From Iris pallida (lineage: Eukaryota; Streptophyta; Magnoliopsida; Asparagales; Iridaceae): 64,000 nt of DNA. The notes beneath the pieces were generated by a model, which had not been told where the DNA came from, searched no databases, and saw only the letters and a program-made list of their open reading frames with translations. Below are positions 1-11,699 of the stretch, one piece after another. The position numbers were made by a program, and so were the translations under genes. How positions within the stretch are numbered: position 1 is the stretch's first letter; every line of letters begins with the position of its first letter. The DNA lies in contig JANAVB010009598.1 in NCBI GenBank assembly GCA_029216955.1, positions 24,703,361-24,767,360 of the forward strand, in the 5' to 3' direction.

Positions 1-1905
1 ATAGGAGACTTTGTTGGCCCCCTACGCATGTTAATTCATGCGCAAGATTACCCATGTGTCTGTTTGATGATTCAGATTGGTTTTTATTAGATCTCCTGTG
101 ACTTATTTTTGCTGACTCATGCGCCTACCTGCCCATGCGCGTATGAGTATGCCAGCAGCTAGGTGTCTATCTGACCTATGTGTATATTACTTATATATGA
201 CCCTTGCGCCTATGCAATCCTTGTGCCTATGTACGCCCATTTGTATGTATAGGTAGTGAATTCTAAGTGACTAGCCCATGTGCTTGTTCGACCATATTTC
301 TGACTTGATTACCTGTGCTGTGCTGGTACTACTACTTGCATGTACTGAGGTACAACTATGTAAGCACTGTGGTACTATCCTATGTGTGCACCGAGGTAAT
401 AATCTACGTGCTAAGCGATCCCACAAGTTATATGTCAGTATAATTATATTTTCTAGCATGGTTATGGTTAGTGGTCAGTAACATCGACATGGTATGATGA
501 TTGATGGTTTGATGCATTACACTAAGGATATATTTAGAATTGGTACTTTATGAGCCATTCTGGATCCATGCTTAGGGAACTCGTGCCAAGGTACAACATT
601 TAGGAGGATGATCATGTGACCATGGTATAGGATTTCAAGCAAAGGCAGGGTTAATCTAGGCAACTCAAGTGGATAGAAGCATTGAGAGGGAACGAAATCT
701 CAAGGTCGTGCGTTATCGGCCCTGTCGGATAATTGTCTGGGAGTACAAGGCTGGCTACCAGAGATACTGTATATTTATTCGTGCTAGCAGGGTGTAGTAT
801 CTGAATATATGTGTCGAACAAGTACCTCCCTATAGGAGGACTGGAACTGCTACTGATCTGTTCAACACGGTGGCCTTACAAGGGACCGATGCATACTAAG
901 TGCTATATGCTATGCATTAATAATGGTTCAGCTAGCCCGGTTCGGGTACAACACGATCTAAGGATTCCTATATAAGCATTACCGGGATAACCTGATCTAA
1001 CAATAGAATGCCGTAAGACTGATTGGCCGCTTGTTAACTGACTTGCTTGTGATATATTTTCTTCTGCTAGTAACCGAGAGACATGGACTGTCGTGGTGTA
1101 TGGTCCAACCCATGTCCTTGTTTGGTTGTTGGTTTGGACTATTGTGCTGGGATAGGCTATGGACCGAAGTTACGAATCAGAAGCCTTTTAGCCTGACCAA
1201 GATTATAGGATGTAAACTATCTCGTCGCAGTTCGACACTCTGTCCTCGTTTGGTTGTAAGGGTGTCATATTGCCTCGTGGGTAAATTATAGACTACGATT
1301 ATCGGCCAGATCTTTTATTATTTCTTGGGTGTTTGTCTCATTCGTATGTGCTTCCTTGTGGTACTTGCTATTCGGGGTTGACCCTACTGGTTTTGTTTAG
1401 TCATATCTCATAGTAGCGCCTGAGAATCCAGTCTTCTTCTCTGACAACGATGGTACCTACTAGAAGCATAGCCGTCGGAGGACAAAAGTGAATTTCTTTT
1501 TTGCCACTATGATATCATCATTTTGTACTTGATGTTTAGCCACCGACACCTGTTTAGCCGATTATTCTGGATATTAGTTTTCTTTTACATAATTGTAATT
1601 AAATCAGATTGCAGCTAATTATGGTTATGTACTGTTGACTCTCTCTGCTAGCTGGCATCGTGTATGGCTAGTTCTTATGAAGATGAAGTGTCGGGGACGC
1701 CTTACTGCTTTATCTCATATTCTCATTAATTACTGATTCTTGCTTGAATGATTGAGACTTAGTTGTTCTATGAGACCCTAAGTGACTTGATTGTAGCATA
1801 TACCACCAAGTCTAGTCACAACCGTGATCACCGTATGATGTATTTGTACCTTATACGGGGTAGATGGCCATGTCCGTCTCCATATTTCGGTATTGGAGCG
1901 TGACA
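1..1905 (+). repeat. X-type LTR, 3' portion (truncated by window edge)
   Basis: The segment ends in TGGAGCGTGACA at 1905, the same 3' terminus as the complete X-type LTRs at 19732-23448 (+) and at 54919 and 59297 (minus strand, read as TGTCACGCC). It contains the X-family block GGTACTTGCTATT followed by a short GGGGT/ACCC hairpin (1360-1394), which recurs at 22878-22914 and, inverted, at 55457-55493 and 59835-59871. The first few hundred bases repeat short phrases around CATGCGCCTA. The open frames here are short and unconvincing. What follows at 1906 is not the leader found inside 5' LTRs, so this is a 3' or solo LTR, or one broken by the next element. The left end lies outside the window. 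Confidence 0.65.
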
Positions 1906-3265
1906 TAAAATAACTTGGTATGGCTAGATAATGAATAATTTGACCTAGTTTGACCTAAATTGACTTCCACGACCTATAATTGACCTAGAAATCACATTTC
2001 AATTTAGATATCAATGATTATCACTCCAAAACACCAATTGACATTGATATTCCATATTTAGGTCTTCGAGGCACTGTTACGGATATAGTTTGATACTTCA
2101 CACTGATTTCAGGCAAGTACATTCTCTGATAATTTTCTGTTTATGATATTTTTTATGTTTTTTGTATCTAATGTAGATATCTATAATTTCTTGACACATG
2201 GTTACACAGATTGGTATTTTTGGATCCCGTCATGAGATGTTATTCCTTGATTATCTTGGTGTACCTTATGCAAGCCTTGTTATTCTTGTACTAGTATGGA
2301 CATTGATTCTGGAGGAGACTAGCTACCTTATCATAGAATCCTGTGTCATAACACACCATGGTTGGATCTACTATACCAGTCAGGGGTGGAGAGTATTAGT
2401 GTAGATATGTGATCATACCCTCCTTGTGTATGTCTTGTTCCTTGTGAGTGCTGATCATACACCGTACGTACGATTAACTAGGACTTATCCTTGTGCAAGT
2501 TCCCAAGCCGATCACATGTTGAAGCTAGTGCACACTCACTTAGACCGTTTATTCTTAATTCTTGTACATGATATTTTTTGCTCTTGTATTTACTTACATC
2601 ATTACTCATATCTTGTTATATTCATGTACCTGTTCTATTATCTTGGATTTCTCTCTATTTACTATTAAGTGGTATATATCATATATTGGAACTGTTGTCA
2701 TAGGTGTGCTCCGCTCCAATCCTGACTCGATATAGTTTTCAGATAATTTAGAGGAGTGGTACTCTACCCACTATATATGGACCTCAAGATATAGTGGGAG
2801 TAGACTTGGAGACCTTGGCTTAGGAGGGACTAGTTCCAGTAGAGGATACACCACTAGAAGCAACTTAAATAGATTAGCTATTAGTATTGGATTTGTCTCC
2901 AGCTTCTGACACATTGGGATGTTATTATTTTTGATATATGTTTATGTTGAGATAGTTAGACTCATAGACTTTGGATGGAGATTTGGGTTATGTTTATGCT
3001 TCTAAACTTCTCTTGAATTATCGTTTCATATCTTTTCCGTCATTATCATGCCATTTATCTCCTCATAGTTATTTGTGATTGAGTATGAATATTATCATTA
3101 TATTGTCCTCCTTTGGAGTTGGGATATCATTAACTTGTTGTGATATATATTCATGAGATGTATTAGTTAGTATTGTTGACCTAAATAGCACTGTACCGAC
3201 GATGCTGCGGTGTAAGCTGGACATACCACATCCTTGTGCCCTTACATCGGGTGCGAATCGTGACA
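1906..3265 (+). repeat. Element Y, left repeat (5' LTR or its 3' part)
   Basis: About 1.36 kb that recurs with moderate divergence at 13021-14380. Both copies begin near TAACTTGRTATGGCTA, run through the GACCTAGTTTGACC region, and end ...GGGTGCGRRTCGTGACA. The 3' end matches the terminus of the Z-family LTRs (TGTCACGACC on the other strand at 25517 and 31987). Relative to Z, Y carries only the 3' part of the LTR. No clear TG start is visible, so the left boundary is approximate. Immediately downstream is the conserved leader (3269-3295), which marks this as the 5' copy of a plus-strand element. Several point differences and indels from the right copy indicate an old insertion. Confidence 0.6.
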
Positions 3266-3300
3266 CATTTTTAGTGGTAGCCCATACAGGTCTTCGAGGT
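3266..3300 (+). other. Conserved post-LTR leader motif (primer-site position)
   Basis: Directly after the CGTGACA LTR end, the sequence reads TTTTTAGTGGTAGCCCATAC and then AGGTC. Close versions of this motif flank LTR starts on the opposite strand at 31960-31984, 45873-45896 and 59269-59292, with a stranded copy at 25382-25400. It sits where the reverse-transcription primer site belongs, but it is not the common plant initiator-Met type (TGGTATCAGAGC). Its function is not established from sequence alone. Confidence 0.5.
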
Positions 3301-3539
3301 TGCAATTAGTGCGATATCGTAGTGGTACTCAGACTTAGAGTGTTATTACGAGCTTGCTATAGGATATAGGATACAGGCTATAGAATGTGGGATACTTAAT
3401 CACAACTAGGAAAACTTCTAATCTATTATTTCAATACAACTGTCCTTCGATATTTGATTCTTTGAACTACAATTGTCCTTCTTTGAATATATTCTATCTT
3501 GTGCCATATTGACTTCTTTCTTTCGATCCATCTTTAGGA

Positions 3540-4942
3540 TGACGCCTAAGATGAGGTCACAGCGTTCGGGAGCAGCCTCTGAGAGATTCTGACTTTTTTG
3601 GGCCTACTCCAGTCACTTTCCTAGTGATTGGTGTATCAGCTACTTTCAGGGCTCTTCCTTCTCCAGTTCAGAGAATTCTTCCAGAGGTTGTCGTAAGTGT
3701 TCCTTCTCTAGTGCAGAGGAGTGTTCCAGTTGTTCTTGTAGATGTTCCTCCGCCACCTCCAATGTCGACTAATGTGACAAAATGTTCACGTTATTCAGGG
3801 AGATGTTGGAGGCCCAAAGGGCTTAGTCTGAGGCACATCAAAGGCAGGTAGACATGATGCGGCAAGGCATCGAGAGTGCCCACTAGCTCGTTTTAGCTAC
3901 AGTAGAGGGGAGCTCCACCTCAGCAGTATGTTGCCCAGCTTAGGCCGGGTAATATGTAGGACTTCAAGAAGCTGGGACCTCGAGATTTCAAAGGGTTGGA
4001 GGGCATCATCTATGCTGATGACGAGCTCGAGGATATCGAGCATCTTATGATGGTGTCCCATCTCGTCGAGGACCTGAAGGTAGAGGAAGTGGGGCTTCAT
4101 CTATTGGACATCGTTCGTACTTGGTTCAGAAATGAGCCATTTCTGGCTAATCAAGGACAAACTTGGAAGATTTTTAGGGATCATTTTAAGAAGTTCTTCT
4201 TTTAAACTAATAGATTAGATCTGGCATAGCAGTTTTAGAACCTCCAGCAGGGGGTATATCAGTAGAGAAGTATGCCATAGAATTTAGCAGGCTGAGTCGG
4301 TACACGGAGTACATGGTACGAGATCCAATGATCCGGACGAGGCACTTTCGAGAGGATCTAAACTGGGAAGTGAAGATCCTCATTACATCTCTTTATGAGA
4401 GTTATGCTAAGATTATTCTTACGGAGGCACGCAAGGTTGAGTATGAGATGGGCATGAAGCCCAAGAGGGACTATGATTTTTTTGCGGGGTCTAGTAGTAG
4501 TGCAGGGCCTGCTAAGCTTCAGCAGAGGTCCTTCCAGTCGCCGCAGAAGTTTCAGTCTCCATCTAGGGTACTAATTTATCAGGCACCATATCAGCAATAT
4601 CAGAGACAGGCATATCAGGCTCCTTTTTGCCATTTTTGTAAGAAGTTCGGCCATATATTGGAGGTTTACAGGAAACAACTGGATATATGCTTGAATTACG
4701 ATGTTGAGTGACATAAGCTAAGGGATTGTCCTTTAAACACTCGTCGTGCAGCTCAGGGAGCGGTTGTAGCTTAGGAAGCAGTTACAGCTCAGAAAGCACC
4801 GACGAGGCCACCTATAGCACAACCGAGGGGACCTCCACTCCAGACCCAGCAGCAGCAATTTGCTCATTACCATCAATAAAAGGTACTCAGGCCAGGATGT
4901 TTGCTATGACGGTTGATGAGGCCGAGCCCACCGAAGATGTCA
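3540..4942 (+). pseudogene. Decayed gag (to start of protease) of Ty3-type element Y
   Basis: A start near 3540 reads MTPKMRSQRSGAASERF and then a stop. Further downstream, fragments read like plant Ty3 gag: a G-P-R-D-F-K-G segment near 3980, an acidic helix-rich middle around 4010-4200, and a nucleocapsid-like knuckle around 4626-4671 (C-x2-C-x4-H with the last Cys replaced by Tyr), followed by a second C-x2-Y degenerate knuckle. The segment has in-frame stops at about 3590, 4204 and 4711. The frame near 4900 enters the region that normally leads into the aspartic protease and is then cut by CACTA-1. After CACTA-1, at 12236, a protease-like phrase continues. It is non-functional as it stands. 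Confidence 0.6.
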
Positions 4943-4958
4943 CACTACCAAAATAAGT
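4943..4958 (+). repeat. CACTA-1 left terminal inverted repeat
   Basis: CACTACCAAAATAAGT, perfectly inverted at 12217-12232. The target duplication TCA lies just outside. Confidence 0.95.
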
Positions 4959-5245
4959 CATATTACCGACGAAATTAGCGACGTTTTAAGAAAACGTCGC
5001 AGGGAAAAAACAATTTAGCGACGTTTTTTTATTACGTCGCAAAACGTCGTTATTAGCGACGGACAGCAACGTTCTGCGACGTATTTAAACTACGTTTGCG
5101 TTTTAAACAGATAACGTCGCGTATAAGTCGGTAAACGTTGCTAATATTAGTGATATTAGCGACGTTTACCGACGTATATGTTAATTCATTGCTAATATTA
5201 CTTATACTAGTGACGTTTACCGACGTTTTTGTGTGACGTCGCTAA
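4959..5245. repeat. CACTA-1 left subterminal repeat region
   Basis: About 290 bp packed with short direct and inverted copies of TTAGCGACGTTTT, AACGTCGC and TACCGACGT. In the En/Spm family such subterminal repeats are binding sites for the TNPA protein, and the sequence here fits that role. The binding itself is inferred. Confidence 0.8.
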
Positions 5246-5583
5246 CTTGTAAATATAGGTCAGGTTCGATTTTCATTCCCCCCATTATTTTCCCCCCAAT
5301 TATTTTCCTTCCCCTCCGACCCCGAGCCGGCTTCCCCCACCCCCTCGGCCCCCGACCCCCACCGACCTTCGGTGACCGCCGCTCTCCTCCTCCGGAGACC
5401 GTCGACCCCCTCCTCCCCCTCCACCGCCGCTCCCCCTCGCCTTCGCCAGAGCCAGCTCCAGTTCGCCAGAGCCAGCTCCAGCCACCTCCACCGTCGCTCC
5501 CCCTCGCCGTTCGCCAGAGCCAGCTCCAGCCACCTCGATCGCCGCTCCCCCTCGCCGTTGTCGCTCTCCCTCGTCGTCACGGT
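5240..5583 (+). other. C-rich leader, possible first exon of CACTA-1 transcript
   Basis: Pyrimidine-rich, CpG-rich stretch with repeated CAGAGCCAGCTCCAG and CGCTCCCCCTCGCC phrases, ending at GGTCAG|GTAAACCC, which has the form of a splice donor. Open frames on both strands are low-complexity (Pro/Arg/Ser or Gly/Glu/Arg) and not convincing proteins. The position next to the 5' subterminal repeats suits a transcribed leader of the transposon. CACTA-2 has a comparable pyrimidine-rich tract near its right end. Confidence 0.4.
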
Positions 5584-6780
5584 CAGGTAAACCCTAACTC
5601 TAACCGGCTCGACACCTCAACACGAGCCTGTGCACGTTTCTTGTTTGGACACCTCGTGTCTAGTTTGCTAGACACGAGACACCCCCCTGACATATGTATA
5701 AACCTTGTGCACACATTAATTGATATGAATTTGGGTTTTTGATTCGAATTGAGGGTTCTTCACATATTTTCTGAAACTGTCCAGTTTGAGCATTTTCTAA
5801 AATCTTTTAAGTAAATTAAATTGTTAAATAATGTAGATTCATGATGTTTAAGATGTATACAATATCTGAGATGTTAGTTTACATGGCCGAGGTTCATGGA
5901 ATGCAAGTTTGGATTGTATTTATTCAAATTTGGGTTCGAAAAAGGGATTTTCTGATACATGTATTGTTCTTTGTGTTTTCAAGAGTAAAATTGATAATTA
6001 AGATGCTAATTCATATAATGTAATGTTATTTACTGTAGGACATTGAAACTGAGTAACTGCCCTCTATATTGTTCAGTCCCCTTTCTTAGTTGTTCAGTCG
6101 ACTTCTAGGTAGGTAAAGGCCACTTCTTAGATGTATCATTTGATGGAAGGGAGAGGGGGCATAAGTGTTCAGTCCTTGTTCAACTTATGAACATGTATCA
6201 GTTCTAAAGTTACTAGTATCAGCCATAGTCAACCATAGTATCTTTTAGATTAGGATTTGGGTGTTAGTATAGAAAGGGTAGAGCACTGTAATAGATGAGA
6301 GAGGGCCTTAGGCAACAGGCCAATAGGCCAAGCAGAGATTAAGCCCCATTTTAACCCATATTCAGTCAAACCCTTCTCATCCTTGTTCAGTCCTTGAACT
6401 TAAACCAATCCTTGAATGTGAAGTCTAGTATATATATTTGATTAGCTTTGTATATATATGTGTATCTCGATTTGTGTTTGGTTGCAGTGGTTAGGATTTA
6501 GTTATATATTGGGTTACCTAAGGGTTGAGTTCAGAGTTTAGAGTGGAGTGTGAAGAGGGAAAGTTAGTATGTGACATTGAGAGTTCACAAAGATGGTAGG
6601 GTGTATCAGATTTGATAAAAGAAGGGAGTGATGGCTATATATCGATTGTATCTATAAAGGTTGTATATATAAAGGATAGTATAGTGACTTATGGTAAGTT
6701 AAAGATTGTGGGTTCAGTCTAAGAAATTAGTCTTAGTGTGTAGAGTAGTAAGTAGAGGAGTATGGCTACTAGTGATATAT
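5584..6780. other. CACTA-1 interior without a recognised gene
   Basis: AT-rich sequence after the C-rich leader. I see no coding exon that I can defend. This position would hold the N-terminal and catalytic exons of the TNP2 transposase in a full-length element, so it is probably intron plus replacement sequence. Confidence 0.4.
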
Positions 6781-6802
6781 AGATATGTAGGTCCATGTGT
6801 AT

Positions 6803-6950
6803 CTGTATCGGACTATCGCTATCGGTATCGAACTATCGCTATCGGTATCGGACTATCGCTATCGGTATCGAACTATCGGTATCGATCGAACTATCGGTAT
6901 CGGACTATCGCTATCGGTATCAGACTATCGCTATCAGTATTGACCGTATA
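6803..6950. repeat. TATCGG/TATCGC minisatellite
   Basis: Around ten copies of a 12-18 bp unit of the type GGACTATCGCTATCGGTATC, with scattered changes. The translated frames (repeats of YRYRTIAI and LSLSVSNY) are by-products of the repeat. Confidence 0.75.
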
Positions 6951-7028
6951 TACTTAGTATCGGGCGTAGCGGATTAGTATCGATCAGTATATAGGTTTCT
7001 GTTAAGATCAAGGTTCAAAGTATCGGTA

Positions 7029-7546
7029 TCGGAATAGTAGGCCGAATAGGAGGCCGAGATAGTCGAATGAGAAGAAGGGAAGAAGGGAGGAGCAGATGGG
7101 TCCAGAGCCATGGTGGAGGAGGAGAAGTAACATGAGAGCAGTTTCCGCCGTAACATCTCCTGGCTCTGCTGGCAACTGAAGTCCAGATGCTACAAAGGAC
7201 GATCCTTCGTTGAAATTGACTACAACACCCATCAGTTCAAGTTCATTCCTATATGAGTAGATTCCAATGCCATAGAAGCCATCAGTTTGTTGACCTTCCT
7301 CTATGGCATTGGAATATACTCATATAGGAATGAACTTGAACTGATGGATGTTGTAGTCGATTTCAGCGAAGGATCGTCCTTTGTAGCATCTGGACTTCAG
7401 TTGCCAGCAGAGCCAGGAGATGTTACGGCGGAAACTGCTCTCATGTTACTTCTCCTCCTCCACCATGGCTCTGGACCCATCTGCTCCTCCCTTCTTCCCT
7501 TCTTCTCATTCGACTATCTCGGCCTCCTATTCGGCCTACTAATCCG
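7029..7546. repeat. Large inverted repeat (long hairpin) inside CACTA-1
   Basis: Left arm about 7029-7275 and right arm about 7301-7546 are reverse complements with only a handful of mismatches, separated by a 25-nt spacer. Transcribed through, this would fold into a near-perfect duplex of about 245 bp. Each arm, read outward from the centre, encodes almost the same peptide: the minus-strand frame ending at 7008 and the plus-strand frame starting at 7287 share FVASGLQLPAEPGDVTAETA. The arms therefore look like two head-to-head copies of one captured gene fragment. I do not recognise the source gene. Confidence 0.85.
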
Positions 7547-8006
7547 ATATGCGTTTGATACGATCTACCTAACCTATATACTGATACTAATTTGATACTC
7601 TCTGATATTAAGTACATCCGGCTTACTAGCTAGCGGATCCACCAGTTACATGATTATATACTAATTATGTTTAGTTTGTCTTATGATACAGATTTTTACA
7701 TCCAATGTAATCCAGTTGACCAATGTAACCCAAGATGTTGTCTTATTGATCTAGTTTAGCCTTGTTTTACTAGATTGTTGATCGAGTTGACCAATAGTTG
7801 ACTTTGACCTTGATTGGCCTAGAAATCATATAGAATTGCATGTAGACTTCTTTTATTTTATATTGACTTCCATGATATGACAGCTCCTCAAAAAAAAGAA
7901 TCCTCTACTAGACATCGCACTCTCCTTTTCAGAACATCAACTAGTATTACTACCTTGATGTATATATAAAGTATGCATATAAAAATAGTAGCTAAGGGCT
8001 GCTCAG

Positions 8007-9066
8007 TTGTATGTATTACTCAATTGCGACGAGTATGAAGTGGAGAAGCTAGAGGGGTAAGTAAGGAATGATGAGTTTACATCATCTCAATGTAATAGTA
8101 TAAGCTAATATTATTGTACTAATCGTTCTAATGCTTCGTTGTTTTCCAGCACATATAATGATGAGTTGAGGCTGGTTAGACCCTACCTAACAGACGAAGC
8201 ATTAGAACAAGAAATGAGACGTCATTTTCCTTCTTGGTTGAGCGAATATGTAAGCAGCTCGGTAATATTTACTGGCCTCTTCTAATGCAACTGCGCAATA
8301 AATAACTTATTATCTCTTCTTTGATATTCAGGTCGATCGTCTAATTTCACCCGAGATTGAATTAATTAGAACTCTTGCCAAGGGACCAATTACTTTTGTT
8401 AAAACATGGCCAAGTTATTGTGTCAATGGCTTTCGGTTCAAGTCGACAAATGCTCCGATCAGAGACAGCTTCCTGGATCTTGATTCCACGAAGAACAGTT
8501 GTTTGTGTATCAAGTCTTCGAACTACAAAGACGTCGATCCAGGAAATGATTTCTTTGGCATCTTGCGAGAGATTGTGGAGTTGTCATATAATTATGGCAG
8601 AGAACCTGCAAAGATCGTGTTGTTCAAGTGTGAATGGTTCGATCCGATTGAAAATCAAGGCTGGAAAATTGACAAGCATGGTCTTGTGGATATAAACTAC
8701 AAGCGTAGATATCAAGGCTACGAACCGTTTGTCCTAGCAACTCAGGCTCAGCTCGTGTACTTCACAGCTTATCCGAGACGGGGAGCAACGAAGTCTGACT
8801 GGTGGGCAGTATGCAAGACTAAAGCTAGAGATACTTTTGATGTTGATGAAAAAGCTTACCAGGAGGACGAGCTACCTCCTGTAACCAATATTGTCGATAT
8901 GGACTCCACGAAAGTTACGCATTACACGACACATAATGTAGAAGATGTAGAATTATCCGAAGAGGAAGACGAAGCCGACGAAGGTGAAGACGAAAGTAAA
9001 GATGAGGAGGAAGAGGAAGATGAGGTCGAGGAAGACGAACAAGATGATTATTCTGAAGATGATTGA
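8007..9066 (+). pseudogene. C-terminal exons of TNP2-type (TNPD) CACTA transposase, DUF4216 domain
   Basis: Three exons join with consistent phase: 8007-8056, 8150-8249 and 8332-9066. They use GT donors (GG|GTAAGT, TAT|GTAAGC) and AG acceptors (TTTTCCAG, TATTCAG), giving 294 residues to the TGA at 9064-9066. Exon 1 reads LYVLLNCDEYEVEKLE, typical of the segment just past the transposase core. The next reads RLVRPYL...FPSWLSEYV. The last holds the LAKGP...VNGFRF lead-in and then the DUF4216 pattern (VLFKCEWFD, Y.PFVLATQAQLVYFTAYP, WWAVCKTK), followed by an acidic tail of about 45 residues rich in Glu/Asp. The upstream catalytic Transposase_21 part is absent from 5.6-8.0 kb, so this is a truncated gene whose first real exon I cannot place. 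Confidence 0.82.
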
Positions 9067-9173
9067 GAGAGATATACTTATCTGAACTTAGATGTTTCTT
9101 CTAGAATATATTATCTGGACTTAGATGTTTATTGTAGAATGTATCATCATATGTTACCTTGGTTATTATCTTT

Positions 9174-9290
9174 GTTGTACTGTCATATTTCTAGTCTCTA
9201 TTATTTGTTGTACTTTCATATTTCTAGTCTCTATTATTTGTTGTACTTTTATATTTCTAGTCTCTATTATTTCTTGTACTATCATATACT
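9174..9290 (+). repeat. Short tandem repeat between the two CACTA-1 genes
   Basis: Three copies of a unit of about 36 bp built on CATATTTCTAGTCTCTATTA and TTTGTTGTACTT, lying just upstream of the TNPA-like start codon. It may act as promoter or spacer. No function is shown. Confidence 0.75.
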
Positions 9291-9300
9291 GTTATCAGGT

Positions 9301-11341
9301 ATGGCAGGTCGTCGCGGAGCGTTACGAGGGACACGACGAGGACATGATCCTCCAGTACTTCCTACAGGTACTGCTAGAGGACGGAGTTTTCCTTCGGTAC
9401 CTCCTACTGGTACCGGCTCTGGATCTTCGTCGCCGATTACTCCTCCATATCGGACAGTAGCTGGGCCTGCTGGGATGACATCACGTGGCATATCTCCTGG
9501 AACGAGTAGTTCCAGGCCTGTTGAGAGTGCTCGCCCGTCTAGCGTTCCTGATGCTGATACGACGATGGAGACGGATGAGCAGATGGCGGAGGCTACGCCG
9601 ACGGCCGAGGAGGATGTGCCGACGGCCGACCAGCATCATGCAGATCCTCCTTGCGCACCTCCGGAGGAGAGGAGGACGGAGATCTGGGCCGACGGTACAA
9701 AGTAGGTATTTTGGTTTATGATTTTTTTTTTTCTGTTTTTATCATAAATTAACTTTTTTCATGAATATAATATGTCTGTATAGATATCGTCCTCCAGGGG
9801 TACAGAGACGCCTAGGCGATATGCTGAGGCATAATTATGGTGGTCCCTGGATTAACTACTCTGATGCTCCAGATGAAAGGAAGAACTACTGGTTTACGCG
9901 CTTCAAGGTTAAAATAGATTTATTTTTAACATGAATCATTTAATTTATGCATATTATATATAACTGATAAATATTTGGTTTCGTACTGTTCTAGGATATG
10001 TTTTACTATCCACCGCACCGGGCCGAGCTGATCGAGGGGATGTTTCCTTCCGTCGCTGCTAAGCTGATCCGCGACTCTATTAATGATCAGAAGGAACGTG
10101 ATCGTGCCGGAAAGCCGATCAAAGGTTGGATCACCCCTGATCAGTGGAATGCGATGAAGGCTCGATTCAACGAGCCAAGGTACAAGGAGAAGTCGGAGAA
10201 GGCTAAGGCGGCTAGGCAACATGCCTCGAAGTGGTGCGGTGGGTCGATTCCGATGACGAAATATTTCCGTCGTCTGGTATGTCTTTCTCTTTTAGAAATA
10301 TTATTTTAATGCAAATCCGATAAATTATTACTAAGATAATATATTTAATTACAGGTAAGGAAGGTCGGTAACGCCGACATGGTGACCGTCTTCCTGGCCA
10401 CCCATCGGAAGGGCGGAGTCCTTATTGACGAGAGGGCCGAGCAGACCTATGTAAGTATTACAATACGTTATCTTAATTTAATACTTCGTGTCAATTTTAA
10501 TATAACTTAGTAAATATGATGCAAATAAATATTCATGAAGTTAGTAAAAATAAGTACATTAATTAGAAATTAGAAATCATAGAGTACTATCCATACTTTC
10601 TAGGCCGAGTATCAGAGGCTGCGGGAACGGGCGACTGCTAGTGCACCTGATGCAGGAGTGGCCGGTACTTCTTCGCAGCCCACTCAAGCTCTGTCGGAGG
10701 ACGAGCTGTGGATGACCGCCGCTGGTGGCCTCCATAGGGGTACGTACTACGGTACGGGATCCTATGGCGCCCTAGTTGCGACCCAGTCCTCTAGGACATC
10801 TCCTGCTAGTGTGCATGGTCCACAGCCGTCCCAGGAGTCTGCCCGAGTCCACCAGATGATGGAGTCTCTCCGTGATGACCTGCTACGACGGATCGAGCAG
10901 CAGTCTCAGCACCCTACGGACGATCCTGCGCTGATAGCACGATTGGATGCGCTCGACCGCGGCATTATGGGGCTCGTGGAGACGACTGAGAGGACAGAGC
11001 GCACCGTTGGAGGGTTAGAGCGCACGGTGATGGAGTTGCAGACAGGACAGGTGACCATGGCCGAGACGGTGAGATTGGCGCAGGATTCGATGGTCCAGAG
11101 CAGTGGTAGAATGTTATCTATCATGGATTCATACAACCAGCGACTTACAGCGTTGGAGCATGCTGGTACTCTGGGTGCGCCTTCATCGTCGTCGACTCCG
11201 CCGCCTCCATCGCCTTCTTCTTCGACATCGACTCCACCGACGTCACAGCCTGGCGCTCCATCTGTATCGATTTCACTTGCGGAGTATGAGGAGTTGTTAT
11301 CCCTTCGTCGCGGCGGTGCCCCTCCTGCACCAGATCACTAG
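9301..11341 (+). CDS. TNPA-like protein (plant transposase Ptta/En/Spm family), intact five-exon gene
   Basis: Five exons splice in frame without a stop: 9301-9701, 9784-9907, 9995-10276, 10355-10450 and 10604-11341 (546 residues). Donors are GTAGGT, GTTAAA, GTATGT and GTAAGT, and every acceptor is an AG after a T-rich run. Residues 1-133 are Gly/Ser/Pro-rich. Residues 134-175 hold the W-rich lead (GGPWINYSDA, YWFTRF). Residues 176-300 match the PF03004-type core (GWITPDQWNAM, KSEKAKAARQ, GGSIPM, HRKGG). ELWMTAAGGLHRGTYYGTGS starts near residue 335, residues about 370-480 are likely coiled coil, and the tail is Ser/Pro-rich. In En/Spm the accessory protein binds subterminal repeats and aids transposition. 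That role is inferred here from family and context. The start is the first ATG after the upstream tandem repeat, and MAGRRGALRG is typical for this family. Confidence 0.85.
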
Positions 11342-11690
11342 TAGTCCTAGTTAGGACTTTTGTTTGTGTTTGTATCATCATATGTTTGTGACTTATGATT
11401 GGATGTTTGGATTTGGATATTAATTGTGTTTGTATCGATTTGACTTGTGACTTGTTTGGATTGGATGTTTGGATTGGATGTTAATTCCTTCGTCGATAAA
11501 TGTTAATTGTGTTTGGATTGGATGTTAATTAACTTAGATTAAAGCTATATGTGTAGCATCTTGAATTGTGAGTGGGGGTTTGAATGCGCTGTGATTTGGA
11601 ATTGTGAGTGGGGATTTGAATGTGTACCTATATGTGTAGCATCTTGAATTGTGAGTGGTAATATAGAATCTGTGTTTTATTTTTTTTATT
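11342..11690. other. 3' flank of TNPA-like gene
   Basis: No gene is seen. GATTGGATGTTTGGATTGGA and TGAATTGTGAGTGG phrases repeat imperfectly. It is likely the transcript 3' end of the transposon gene. Confidence 0.5.
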
Positions 11691-11699
11691 TTTTTTTAC

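Noticed and set aside
2198..2668. Short frames repeated at 13317-13808, at first suggestive of a conserved small protein
   Set aside because: The repetition reflects the two Y LTR copies; no sign of coding constraint beyond shared ancestry.
3266..3300. Standard initiator-Met tRNA primer site
   Set aside because: TGGTATCAGAGC was looked for after each 5' LTR and not seen; a different conserved leader is there.
5233..5742. 169-codon plus-strand frame with Pro/Arg/Ser-rich sequence
   Set aside because: Low-complexity C-rich tract, open on both strands, and contains a likely splice donor; better read as a leader.
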